Source: Polytrichum commune
Taxonomy: Eukaryota > Streptophyta > Polytrichopsida > Polytrichales > Polytrichaceae
Assembly (NCBI GenBank): GCA_950295325.1
Contig: OX485804.1
Location: forward strand, 40,114,001-40,178,000
Reading direction: 5' to 3'
DNA: 64,000 nucleotides
Within the stretch, counting starts at the first letter, position 1, and the number at the start of each line of letters is the position of its first letter. This document shows, one piece after another, positions 24,201-34,800 of the stretch. The position numbers and the translations under genes were made by a program. Below the pieces are notes generated by a model, which was not told the DNA's origin, ran no database searches, and saw nothing but the letters and a program-made list of their open reading frames with translations.

Positions 24201-24593
24201 TAGTAGACGCACCTAATCACAACTATGACTACATCGACAATCTACAAGGTACCGTAATTTCAATCAAGTTGGGACTCAATTTCAATAAGGCACGGGCTTG
24301 ATTCCAATTAGGTTGGAACCAATAGTGACATGACACATGTCCTGGTTTAGAGTGTTGAAGTGAGGAATGAGTGGTTTAAATGAGCAATTATAGTAGACTC
24401 TAGACATTGATATGTTCAGGCCAACTTTTGGCTTCAAATATCCACAGTAGTTTCAATTTAAGGAACAAAACTACCAAAAAAATTGTAGTCCTCCTTATTT
24501 CTATCTTCCTACATGGGAACATTTTGCACCCCCTTATACTTCTCCAAACTTGGCGTAAAATCTCTTAAGTGATCAGTCATGGGTGCCTCTACT
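24201..24593. mobile_element. MITE family E, copy 1
   Basis: About 393 bp. The ends are AGTAGACGCACC on the left and GGTGCCTCTACT on the right. The body includes AAATCTCTTAAGTGATCAGT near the right end, shared with copies at 27478-28032, 53698-54014 and 54080-54454. No coding capacity. The superfamily is unclear. Confidence 0.8.
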
Positions 24594-25095
24594 CTAGCAT
24601 TTAGGTTAGCAATTATGGGTTAACTTATAGATCGACTATGTGTTACCCAAATTACCACTTCGAAATGTGTAGGAAATTCCATATTCATGAAAAAGAAATG
24701 AGAATAAACATTGCATTTTCCTTAGAATTTGTTTCTCTTCACAAGAAAAAGAATTCCATGTTATTAGTCCTCCTAGACATATGCAAAATCTCTTATTTTA
24801 TTGGTTACAAATGCCTCAACCATACATCATGTGTGCGTCACGATCACTTCACAACCGAAAGATGAGTGTTAATAAGGTAGGAGCACCCTAAACCAAGACA
24901 ACACCCAAAACCAACACCCTCAAAACCTTGCATAATAAGTACATGTTGATTTGAGAATGTTCACCATGTAAACATCGAGGCCCCTCAATGGTTTTAGGTC
25001 CCAACACAACTTTCACTTCAAAAATTTGTATTTATTTTATTATTGAGGGAAAAATTTGTATTAAACTTAGTTAAATGTTTTCTTTCTAATGGGAT
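24594..25095. other. Gene-free intergenic DNA
   Basis: No recognisable gene. A 75-codon plus-strand frame at 24638-24865 has no motif. Confidence 0.5.
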
Positions 25096-25145
25096 TCTTC
25101 TTCTTCTTCTTCTTCTTCTTCTTCTTCTTCTTCTTCTTCTTCTTC
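25096..25145. repeat. (TTC)n microsatellite
   Basis: About 16 uninterrupted TTC units. Confidence 0.97.
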
Positions 25146-25483
25146 TCATGTATGCCAAATACATTAACTTCTTGGTTGTGCTCCTACCTTAGTTTAAGTT
25201 TGATGGCTTTTGTTGTCGTAAATTGGCATTGTTAACTTATAGAGGCTTTTAGCATGTGTCACACTACTCATGTATTCTCTCTCTTTTTATTGGTTAATTT
25301 TGAAATCTTCATCGAACTGTTTCCAAACTACATTGAATAGTCTTATTAGTGCGGGTAAAAAATTAGCATGGAAATAATTAGCTTGAGCCACACTAAATTT
25401 CTAATCAAGATGGAATTATGTGGGTCCAAACCCTTGGGTCTTCCCCTGAGTCTTTATGAAGACTTTCGACCAACACATTGAAT
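25146..25483. other. Gene-free intergenic DNA
   Basis: Nothing recognisable apart from ordinary AT-rich sequence. Confidence 0.5.
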
Positions 25484-25866
25484 ATAACACTTAATATGGT
25501 ATTGAGTGTCATATGGCATTTAATGTGGCTATGGTAACTTTTCGGATGACACTTCTTATAAAAAAGTGAACAAATATTGTCATGGATGATGGATGAGTTC
25601 ATCTATTGGCCAAAACCCTACCTTCTCTTGTCAGCAACTTATGATGAAATATTGCTATGGATGATTGAAATTTGAATGGACAATCACTTGGTAAATTGCA
25701 GTAATTGCGACACTGTAAATCTATGATCCCTTAAATTTTTTTTTCATAGGAATGACAAATAATGCGGGGTTAACATTTAGTGTTGGTGGCACTATGCCGC
25801 AGTTTACAATTAGTATTGAGCAAGACAATTAGAATTGGTTACACTAAATGTCATATTTAGTGTAGC
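25484..25866. mobile_element. MITE family F, inverted copy
   Basis: The reverse complement of the element at 55195-55565. The right end has CATATTTAGTGTAG and the left end the matching ACACTTAATATGGTATTGAG. Internal blocks such as GGTAACTTTT and GATGACACTTCTTA also match in reverse order. Somewhat diverged, non-coding. Confidence 0.75.
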
Positions 25867-26894
25867 AATAGGATGAAAGTAGCACAAAATAAAATAATTA
25901 GCCACATTACTTTTATAGAAAATAAAATTAGTGTGGTCCATGCTAATTTTCTACTAGAAATTTAGCATGGGTTGGAAATTAATGTGGCCCACTTTAATTC
26001 TCAGTCCGAAAATTAGCGTGGGTTCTAGAAAACTGTTGTGGACCACAACAATAGGATTATTTAGTGTACTTTGTGTTGAAATGTTAAAACAAATAACTTT
26101 GCAAGACAACAAATTATCATTATCTCCCAAATCATCACATCACAATCTTAATTTGGGTTGGACAATTTCAAAATACCACATATACGATTTGCCTGATTTG
26201 GGCTCCAAACCTGTTTAGGGTTTAAGACCTAACAAGACAACCCATGCACACAACATATTTAGAATGAGAAGGAAATTTAAAATCGACACATAATCCAGAG
26301 CTAACGTCATGTGTTAATCTCGTGAGTTTCAAGCACCTAGACTTGTGGTTGACAACACTTGTTGGTTTTAGGTTCAATGGTGGTTTTCGGTGGACGTACC
26401 TCAACATACCTTGATGCGATTTTGTACAAGTGATCCATAGCTAATTAGCATCCACTCTCATGCAATGATGACAATGGGTCAAGCCAAGCCAAGCCAATGG
26501 CTCGGGTTTCAAGGCAAGGCAATTATCCAACATGCAAAGAGTACCTACGCTCATAAAGCTAGACACGCTTTACAAAGGCACGATGTTTTTTTTCTAGTAA
26601 GATAGGCCTACCCAAGACATGACAGGAAATCAACACTATATACTATTGTTGTGCGCTCGAAACCTTCAAATGTATGATTGCGGTACGTGATTGTGATTCC
26701 ATATTGGTTTGGTTTGAGTACCTTAGTGACATGAGCCATACGTATTGTGGCTCTTTAGAGGTTTAATCATTTGTGCACATGTTCTATCAATGTCCGCTTG
26801 CTCAAAGAGAGCCTTGTGAGTCATGTATAAATGTCACGCAACACAAATGCTTACAATAAATGTGTTCACAACTCCCATACACTTGTATCTATAA
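25867..26894. other. Gene-free DNA with short inverted motifs
   Basis: Between 25910 and 26040 there are several AAAATTAGYGTGG segments and their complements. They resemble part of the 207-bp array unit. The rest is unremarkable. Confidence 0.45.
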
Positions 26895-27225
26895 AGGGTC
26901 AAGGAGATGGGGAAATACATGATTGAAAATCTCTATAGTTGTTGGGGATATTGAAAATTTGGGGGTGACCAGTTTGACCGCTTATGTATCCCAATAAAAT
27001 GATTTTTTTAGGTTGCTAAAGGAAGATAAATAAGGGACTCCTACCATCCAAGGAGATGGGAAATCACACGGATAAAAATATCTATTGCTAAAGTCATTGG
27101 GAGTTTGGGGTGACTAAATTTGACCAATCATGTATCAAATTCACTCACAAGAACATGGTTTGTTTCGCTAGGTTGCCTTGAAGATAAAACAAGGATTTCC
27201 ACCATCCAAGTGTTGGATGAAGAAG
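26895..27225. repeat. Diverged tandem repeat, about 153-bp unit
   Basis: Two adjacent units share CAAGGAGATGGG, GGGGTGAC-A-TTTGACC and TACC/CACCATCCAAG. Fragments of the same sequence recur at about 28200-28500 (AAAGACATGGGAAAC, GGTAGGTTGCC, ACCACCAT). Non-coding. Confidence 0.5.
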
Positions 27226-27477
27226 CATCATAACATTATCCAGATGGCTTGCCAAGTACCTAAGGCAAACCATGTCAACTTTGGTATCCGCCACATTTAG
27301 ACTAAATGTGGCCACTATTCAGGAATCTTTCCCACTAATAAGGGGCCCACTGAACAACTTGCAGTATCTGAATAATGTTATGGTAGAAATGAAAAGTATC
27401 TATAAGCTTAGTTGGGGTCATCAAATTTTGGGGTGTGCAAGTTGAGATGCTCATGCCAACTCAAACAAGAAGGTTAG

Positions 27478-28032
27478 AGTAGAACCATGTATTTCCCAAT
27501 CAAGACCCCATCAGGAATGTATAGGGTGCCGTAATTTCAATAAGAAAAGGACTAATTTCGGTAATGTCTTTTTGTGGGTGATTAAAATAAGGTTCCACAT
27601 TTCACGTTTTCTAAGGGCTAGTTTCCATGCAGGCCACTTGCCCATCATATTATGGTGGAAATGTAGGTGCCATTAGAATCTAATGGGCGAAATAGCCTAT
27701 ATGAAAACTAACCCTAAGTCTCCAACTTTGGTTATGATATCACCAAGGAATCGATAGTGCCATGACATATGTCCCCAATTTTTGAGTGCTAAAGTGAGGA
27801 GGAATTCGTCTCAAAACAACTGGTTATGGCAGACTCTAGACACTAGTAATGTGTTCAAACCAACTTTAGGCTACAAAAAATCATAATAATTTCAATCTAA
27901 GGAATGAAATTACCAAAATATTTGTAGTCCTCGTGATTTCTAGCTTCCTACAAGGGAAGATTTCGCACCTCCTAATACGCGTCCAGATTTGGCGTAGAAT
28001 CTCTTAAGTGATCACTTATGGGCGCCTCTACT
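27478..28032. mobile_element. MITE family E, copy 2 (interrupted)
   Basis: Starts AGTAGAACCATG and ends GGCGCCTCTACT. The body follows the family E sequence (GTATAGGGTGCCGTAATTTC and so on) but has about 160 extra bases near 27570-27730, which contain the nested 100-bp element at 27615-27714. Confidence 0.7.
27615..27714. mobile_element. 100-bp micro-MITE nested in MITE E
   Basis: Left end GGGCTAGTTTCCATGCAGGC; right end on the minus strand GGGTTAGTTTTCATATAGGC. TAA flanks both ends (27612-27614 and 27715-27717). Terminal guanines plus TAA indicate the PIF/Harbinger superfamily. The whole element is close to palindromic. Confidence 0.8.
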
Positions 28033-28886
28033 CTAATCATCTATTGGTCACCTTTTGAGTTGGCAAACCCTCTTTTGCGAGACTTGTATCGTTAGATACC
28101 TTGAACTCAACATTGAATAAGGGAACTCACTCAATCACCAGCAACACTCATGCAAGGAAATTGTTCCCATGCATCTCCTGTATATCTTCCAATTCCAAGG
28201 AAGAATAAAGAAGGATTTCCACTGCACAAAGACATGGGAAACTTACTACATTCAATATATTTGGCTTTGGGTCAACGAGATTCTTGGAACGACCCATTTT
28301 GAGATGCTCATCCCCAACCAAACCAAGAAGAACAACTTATATATTGTGATCACCTTTTTAGGTTAGCCAACCCTCATGTGTAAATTCTTCACCGATTTCA
28401 CTCCCCAAAATATTGTTCGCTTTGGTAGGTTGCCAAGAAACTAAAAGGAAGATTGATACCACCATATATACAAGGCAATGAGAATGTAGAGGATATTTGG
28501 GATTTTTGTTGATATAAGACCTGGTTCAATGCTCATATGTATGGTCCATGTACTAGCTTGAGACTTCATGAAAGTAGGGTTGACCAATTTGAGATGGCCA
28601 CCTGTGACCAAAAACAAGAAAATTAATTATCCCATTGTTTGCGCCTTGGGCTAGATCACATCTTCATTCGGCTGGGTTTTGTCCCTCCCACAACTCCTTT
28701 ACTGCCCGGTTTTCTTGCTTGCACCTATGTGGAACCTCTTCCATGTTGGGAACCAATGTGATAATACCCGGTCACTTAAGTCATTGAGCGCCCTGTCACT
28801 TGAGCCATTAGGCTCCTTGGGCATGTGAAGGAACTCCATCAATTTGTAAAATATGCACAAATGTGTTTATTTCAAAATTTCATCAA
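28033..28886. other. Gene-free DNA with fragments of the 153-bp repeat
   Basis: No gene recognised. A 65-codon plus-strand frame at 28169-28366 coincides with fragments of the dispersed repeat and has no motif. Confidence 0.5.
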
Positions 28887-28909
28887 GGGGGGGGGGGGGG
28901 GGGGGGGGG
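28887..28909. repeat. Poly-G tract
   Basis: About 23 consecutive G residues (poly-C on the other strand). Length in an assembly is unreliable for such runs. Confidence 0.9.
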
Positions 28910-29064
28910 ACTCTTCATACCACATACATACCAACGTGAGTGTAATAAGAGGTGTTACTTGAGGCATTGGTGTACATAGTATTTCTTCCTACACAAGTGC
29001 ATCCCCTCATCACGCACAAACTTAGAATCAAAATCTAACATCAATTGTCGACTTTACACCCTTT

Positions 29065-29598
29065 GTGCAATTGGATTGTAGCGATGATACGGATAAAGAG
29101 ATTTTACTCAAGTTGGAGGAGGACATCTTGGTTGTGTTTACAATGATATTGGCATGTACGAATTTGACGGAATTCTTCAATTCCAATGAATTGGAGGATG
29201 GAAGTCAAATTATTGTCAACTGCAGCGCGAATGACATCCTTGTATTGGTGAGAGCGGTAACTCCTTTATTTAAGGTTCTCACAAAATTTTCCATCAAGGA
29301 GTTTGATGAATTGTGTTCTCTTATGTGTCCTAGTATATGTGATAATGCTCGTTATACCGGAGGTGTTAGGGTTATGTCCAGGAGACCTATAAAACTTACA
29401 CCCGAGCAATGCTTGTTGAGCTTCATCATGTACATGAAATATGATAATGTGATAATACATGAGTCATTCTATTGGAATGTAGCATGTTCTTCTTTTGTGA
29501 TGATGTTGCCTTCATCATTTTATAACTCAACGGTTCTATTACACATGAGGTTGATGGAGGTTAGTGAACATGAGCATGGGTGGGAAGAAGATTACTAG
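29065..29598 (+). pseudogene. N-terminal fragment of a HARBI1-like (PIF/Harbinger) transposase
   Basis: The frame starts at GTG, not ATG, so it is part of a larger ancestral frame. It contains FDELCSLMCPSI, then KLTPEQCLLSFIMYMKYDNV and ESFYWN, which match the conserved region upstream of the DDE nuclease domain in plant HARBI1-like proteins as I remember them (KLTPEQRLLNFILYMKHDNV..F.WNWSKSA.CDD). After YWN the expected CDD-AFI motif is found only in the +1 frame, so a frameshift occurs near 29490. The DDE domain itself is missing. It is thus a truncated and inactive copy. Family confidence is moderate because it rests on one conserved block. Confidence 0.6.
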
Positions 29599-29739
29599 TG
29601 TCGATCAATGTATGATTGCTCTCAAAGTTGTTAGTATCCGAGTTGTGGACACAACAAAGATATCTTAAAAGTGAGCTACAAAAATAATTCTAAGATCTTG
29701 TCAAGTCTTACTTCAAATCATGTCAACCTCAACTCACAT

Positions 29740-29985
29740 TACATCAAGTCACATATCTTCAAGCACCTCACTCAATACGCTCAACTCCCCTCGACTCATA
29801 TAGCTTGGAGCAATTCCATTCACATAGCCTCAAGCAAATCACTCACATAGCCTTAAGTCATGTAGCCTCAACCAATGAAGTCACATAGCCTCAAGCAATT
29901 CACTTACAAACGCTCAAATCACATGGCCTCGAGCAATTCACTCACATAAGTACAATTCACATAGGCTCAAGCCATTCATGGCGAG
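29740..29985. repeat. Degenerate short tandem repeat
   Basis: Units of about 25-35 bp built on TCACATAGCCTCAAGCAATT recur about eight times with many substitutions. Not coding. Confidence 0.7.
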
Positions 29986-30149
29986 TGTCCAAAATATGTG
30001 CACACCAATCACTTCATAATAAAATGTGGTACACAAAAGTGCATTTATAAGATATAAGAAACCAACTGAACTAACTAGCACACATACGTAATATGCATGG
30101 ATGTAACTACACTACACATGAAACTAACCTTCCCTCACACGATTTTTAA

Positions 30150-32095
30150 CAATTCCCGTACATTCATTTTTCCATCTTCCTTAACACTCCCATCTTGATT
30201 GCTTGCTTTATGTTGCATATTTCTACACTAGTAGCTTTTGTATTGCTTATGACATGTGTAGCTGCTAGCAAGTTGTCCCTAGCCTCCACAAAACTCTAAT
30301 ATCTTGGTCATGGCAACCATACGCCTTGCTTGAGTAGACAAACTCTCTCTTTTTGTTTGTGGTTTAGTTATAGCCACCAGTGTCATTGGTGTCAACAGAG
30401 TTGCATCGGTTGAAATTTGCAGCACACAACTTATTCGAGAATCCGATGTTGACCCTCAAGCCAGTGCACTACCCAATGTATCAACAGACATTGACGGTGG
30501 TGTATCATTTGTTCGTTGAGTAATAACATGTCGAATAGGTGGACCATCCATTATTGATTGCCTCATTTTCAACACATTCATGTTTGTATAACCATCAATT
30601 TCTCACAATTTGCTCCAATGCCATGTCACTCTGCAAATAAAATATGTCACCTGCATTGTTCAAATTCCCTGTTTGTATCCACGGGTAGGTCACTCTAAGG
30701 CATTTTTGTGCACTACGTGCGGCTGGGGGTTTTTTGTTTTGGGGCTATTTACCTTCAAGGGCTGAATTAAAGCCTCCCTATAATTACTTAAATTTCAAAA
30801 ATGGCCCATTTGTTTGCACCCTTTCATTACTTATATTGTCCAAGTCACTGTAATTTTTTGTACTCTATATTCCTTTTAAGTAATAAAAGCTAATCTACTT
30901 CCTAACGCATTGACGAGTGTTAAGGGAAACCATGGAAACAAAGAAGGGTGCAAACAATAATATCATTGCAAACAAAGTTATGAAGAAAACACATAGGAGA
31001 CCATAGCAAACATACTAAACATACCTTCTAGGATCCTTATCTTCATCCCCTATATTAATTTTACAAAAAAATAATGGCCCACATTTTATGTCCATCTAAC
31101 TTACTTATAATGGGATTGTCTACATTTAATGGCCCCTTCATTATTTGGAATTCCTTTATAATTTTTATTTCAAATGATTTTAATCCTCTCTATATCATGC
31201 CGCACGTCGTTTTTAAAATGCACTAAGTGACCTACCCGTGTTTGTATCACATTGAGAGCATTTATTAACCTCTCCTTCAAAGTGCCCTCTTGCAATAAGT
31301 TTTGGGGGAAATCTTGAATGTAAAACACATGTTTTTTTTTCACACAAGAGTTGGAACTAGTTGTGTGACCTTCTTCTTGCGTCCATTAGAATAACTGCCA
31401 AAATGTAGGTTGTAATCTCCTTAATATACTTAGATGCTTGAATTTCACAACGACACGTGAACCCTTTTGTCTAGGTGGTTTGTTGCCACGCACTTGTCCT
31501 CTCCTATGCATGCAAGATTCTCCAAGATCACAAGATCATTGTCGTCCAATGACACATCCACGGTATTGCCGGTAGTATAGCTCGGGCCCTACATAAGTTC
31601 CTTGAATAGAGTGCCATTATAACCCATTGGGGAAAGCCCACACCACACCAAAAGTTGCATTGATTTGTATTAGAAGAAGCAATTGCCTCTCATGTCAATT
31701 TTTTGGATTTTTGGTACAATACTTGTAAGACCTAACCGAGATATCCCACCTACACGGTTTGCAACTAGATTGATCTCATAAGCCAATTTGACCTCTAGGG
31801 AAACATAAAAGTTATGAAGATCTTCGTACTTGTGCATGAAGTAATCCCTATCGATGTCATGACGATTACATACAACTAAATTAAGGGCCCTCAAGAGCAT
31901 GCAAATGAACCGCTCTTTCACTACGAACTCTGAACCATACATCGCACAACAAGGGAAGTCATAATAGTGATGCTCTTGCGCATGAAGATTGGTTTCAATT
32001 ATGCCTTCACCATCCAACCTCTCCTCCCATTGGGTGTTACACTCAATCCATATGGTCGAATAAAAGTCATCATATACCACAAACTCCCCCACCAT
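30150..32095 (-). pseudogene. Decayed minus-strand coding region of unknown family
   Basis: Long minus-strand stretches read as protein with only a few stops and frameshifts. A 141-codon open frame (31670-32095) includes a DIDRDYFMHKYEDLHNFYVS segment. Downstream come SLDDNDLVILENLA, then RGNKPPRQKGSRVVVKFKHL, then NLLQEGTLKERLINALNVIQ. After an inserted element (30680-31240) the reading resumes with NLNNAGDIFYLQSDMALEQI and RQSIMDGPPIRHVITQRTND. The sense of the strand is supported because the frame resumes across the insertion once one copy of the target duplication is removed. I do not recognise the family. A transposon-encoded second protein is possible given the Harbinger fragment nearby. 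Confidence 0.5.
30680..31240. mobile_element. Non-autonomous DNA element with 8-bp target duplication
   Basis: 561 bp. Left end CACGGGTAGGTCACTCTAAG; right end on the minus strand CACGGGTAGGTCACTTAGTG. Both arms continue to CGTGCGGC at about 45 bp. TTTGTATC flanks both ends (30672-30679 and 31241-31248). An 8-bp duplication favours the hAT superfamily; a 9-bp reading (GTTTGTATC) would fit Mutator. It contains no gene and interrupts the decayed coding region. Confidence 0.85.
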
Positions 32096-32382
32096 TGAAT
32101 CAACTACGTTCCTTGCATTCTCCTCGGACTCCTTCCAATCAAATTAAGGCACTTGATGCGGAGTCCAGTTAGAGAAGCCATGACCAACTGAATTTGAAAC
32201 CATGGCATCTTGTGACGCATGTGCATAAACACTCTCTTTAATAAGCTTGACAAATGAAAAACCAAACACTCTCTTTATTATGCTATTAATCCTCTAAACC
32301 TATGCATCTAGGTCATAACAGGTAAGGCCTACCTTTGTGGTGCAATATAGACCCCATCATTGGTGGGTGATAATAATACCAA

Positions 32383-32811
32383 TCATAAACTATTGTGCAC
32401 ATCCTTCAAGACCCCTCTAAGGCAAGTAAACTCATGAATGGTTAACAATCTAAGTGGAACCACAAGGATATACACCGGAAAACTACGGCCCAACTTGTTT
32501 TCCGTCTTAAAATGCTCAAAGTATCGGTTAAATTTCTTGAAAACCTTGTTCTCAAACCAAACACGAGCTTGTCGATTATGGAAGATATTCAACTGGTTGT
32601 TTATGAGCCGGAAAGAAACGAAATTAGGTGTCAAGCCTATGAACCATCTCCACTCGCAGTTAATCCCACTAAGAGCCCATATGACATCCACGTCCAAAGC
32701 TTGGGTCCATTTGAGAGGGTTGCACATGGGTTGCACGCCTTCAATAAGCGAGGAAGAATGTTATGGACCACAAGATCGTTAGTTAAGTTGGAAATATATG
32801 AGATGTCTTGA
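32383..32811. other. Overlapping long open frames on both strands, unrecognised
   Basis: A 117-codon minus-strand frame (32383-32736) and plus-strand frames of 114 and 99 codons (32438-32782 and 32512-32811) overlap. The plus-strand sequence with YEPERNEIRCQAYEPSPLAV looks more protein-like to me, but the minus strand would be collinear with the decayed coding region at 30150-32095. I cannot choose between them and see no domain. Confidence 0.25.
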
Positions 32812-34160
32812 TCCTCTAATGTGTACCTAATGGGTACAATTGCCTCCACGATAGGGGTGATAGATGCAAAAAAAAAAATCCATAAGCATGTGCATGACAA
32901 ATGAATCAATAGCCATACCAATGGTCATTCATGACTCAACACATCCCATATTGATAAATGGATGCGATTATGTGATTATGAGGCAGAATGAAAGTTATGT
33001 AAATATGAGGCAAAGTGAACACACCAAAATGATAGAAGACTATGGTATTAAGAAGGAGTTGATACCATTATGAAAGCTTAGACTGATGTTTCAAATGGAA
33101 GTTGCATGATCGAGATAAAGAAAGAATTGATCTCATTATAATGGAGCTTGGGTGGCATCAATTGGACATGAAGTTCCAATTGCATATTTACCAAAGTCAT
33201 CATACACAACGTCCATTGCATAATTGTGCTTGCAAACATGCTTAATAGCCGCACCAATTACACATGAAAAATTCTCATTCAAACATATAAATCTTTTTCA
33301 CAATAGCCATACATGGGGCTGGAAATCAAATAAGTGCAAAGTGACACAAGTTCCCATTCATATCATTATACAAAGTTGCAATTTCAAAATCACACATGTT
33401 GCTTATATAATAAAGGTGCTCCGGTATCTTAAAACCATAGTTTTTTGGTCAAACATCTAAAAGTAGTACTCAAGTAGCAAATTTTTGTTCAAATTGAACA
33501 TTTTTCATGATGACCTTTATTATTGGGTTAAGAACTCAAATGTAGAATACCAAGATGAGATCTTCATAACTAGATGATGTAGAATACAAGATAAGATCTG
33601 ATTTAAGACATAAATTTCATGACCTTAACCATTTTGAACTTGAACTTTATTTAATTCATTATTCACTTGAGGTCATCAAGTTATTTTGTAGAAAATCATC
33701 AATCCAATGTAAATTTATCATATTTTAAACAAAAGTTTGGCAATTGATTCGTTCAATATCACCATTTGCACACCCACTCACTTCCAAAATATGTAGATAT
33801 TTTTTGAATTTTTTTTTTGGTCAAGATAGACTGTTAGACTTTGTAGATCAATATTTTTAGAACGTTTATGATTTCTTTTCACAAAATTCAAAATCAACAT
33901 ATTGTTTTGAATCACTTTCACTTGAAGCTGTGCAAGGATCAAGAGCTGTCCACTTTACGGTGCTTGCACCGGGATGCGTCAAACAATTTGTGAAAGTCAC
34001 ACATGGAGCTCATACAATAAAGACTACACCCTAAACCTGAAGCCTACAGCCACACATGAGGGTGGTTTCTCCGAAACAAAATTCAGAGGGAGCTGCACGA
34101 GGAGCTATCATGTTCACAGATGTGCACTAACACCAACGTCTGCACTTCCGTTCCAAGCAG
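32812..34160. other. Gene-free intergenic DNA
   Basis: AT-rich. Short frames only, without motifs. Confidence 0.5.
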
Positions 34161-34380
34161 TGATCGGGGAGATTTTTGGGCATAATCGGTTGAAATCCTA
34201 GTGTTTGCAAGTCCAACCGGTTACATGTTGACATCCTTCGGTTTTCCTTTATTAATTTGAGGTATGTTCCATAAATTCCTCCAAAGTGATCGGTAATTCT
34301 CCTGAAGTCTTGAACTTCAACCGGTTATTTCTCAAACTCAGTCGGTTCATCTGTAACTAACTGCCGGTTCTCCCCGATCA
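34161..34380. mobile_element. Family G element, copy 1
   Basis: 220 bp with exact 12-bp inverted ends TGATCGGGGAGA and TCTCCCCGATCA. Three CCGGTT motifs lie inside. Related, more diverged sequence is at 48287-48470 and 48520-48710 (shared blocks TTTTTGGGCA, TAGTGTTT, GTCCAA/TTCAACCG, AAATTCCTCCAAA, CCTGAAGTCTTGAA). No clear target duplication. Confidence 0.65.
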
Positions 34381-34469
34381 TAGGTTCCAAGAAAAGTTGA
34401 TCCAAGATGCTCCCAACCTCTCGCAGGTGCGAGGATGCCAAAGGAGCTTGCACAACGGCAAGCACATAC

Positions 34470-34800
34470 TTGAACATCAGCTAACTTCGGACCTTCAATG
34501 TCGCGCCTGCATGGGACAACAGTTCATTTCGGAGCTTCGATGCCGCAGTTGGGACAACAACTAACCTCGGACATATTGATGCCGTAGCTGGGACAACGGC
34601 TAAACTCGGACCTTCGATGCTACAGCAACACCCTCAGGGTTTCACACTCCCTCGATCTCCCCCCTAATCCCTCTGGAATATGAGCACAATGCCGAACAAC
34701 GGATGATGGTGGCAGCAACTAATCGGAACTTCGATGCCACAGTTGGGACCTTCGAGGCAGCAGCTAGGACTTACGATGCCGCAACTCCCTCGATTTTCCC
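34470..34800. repeat. Minisatellite-like repeats
   Basis: Units of about 50-60 bp carrying CTTCGATGCCGCAGTTGGGACAA variants (for example at about 34535, 34580 and 34610), with shorter partial copies to about 34790. Related CTCCCTCGAT and TTCGATCTCCC motifs continue to about 34990. Confidence 0.7.
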
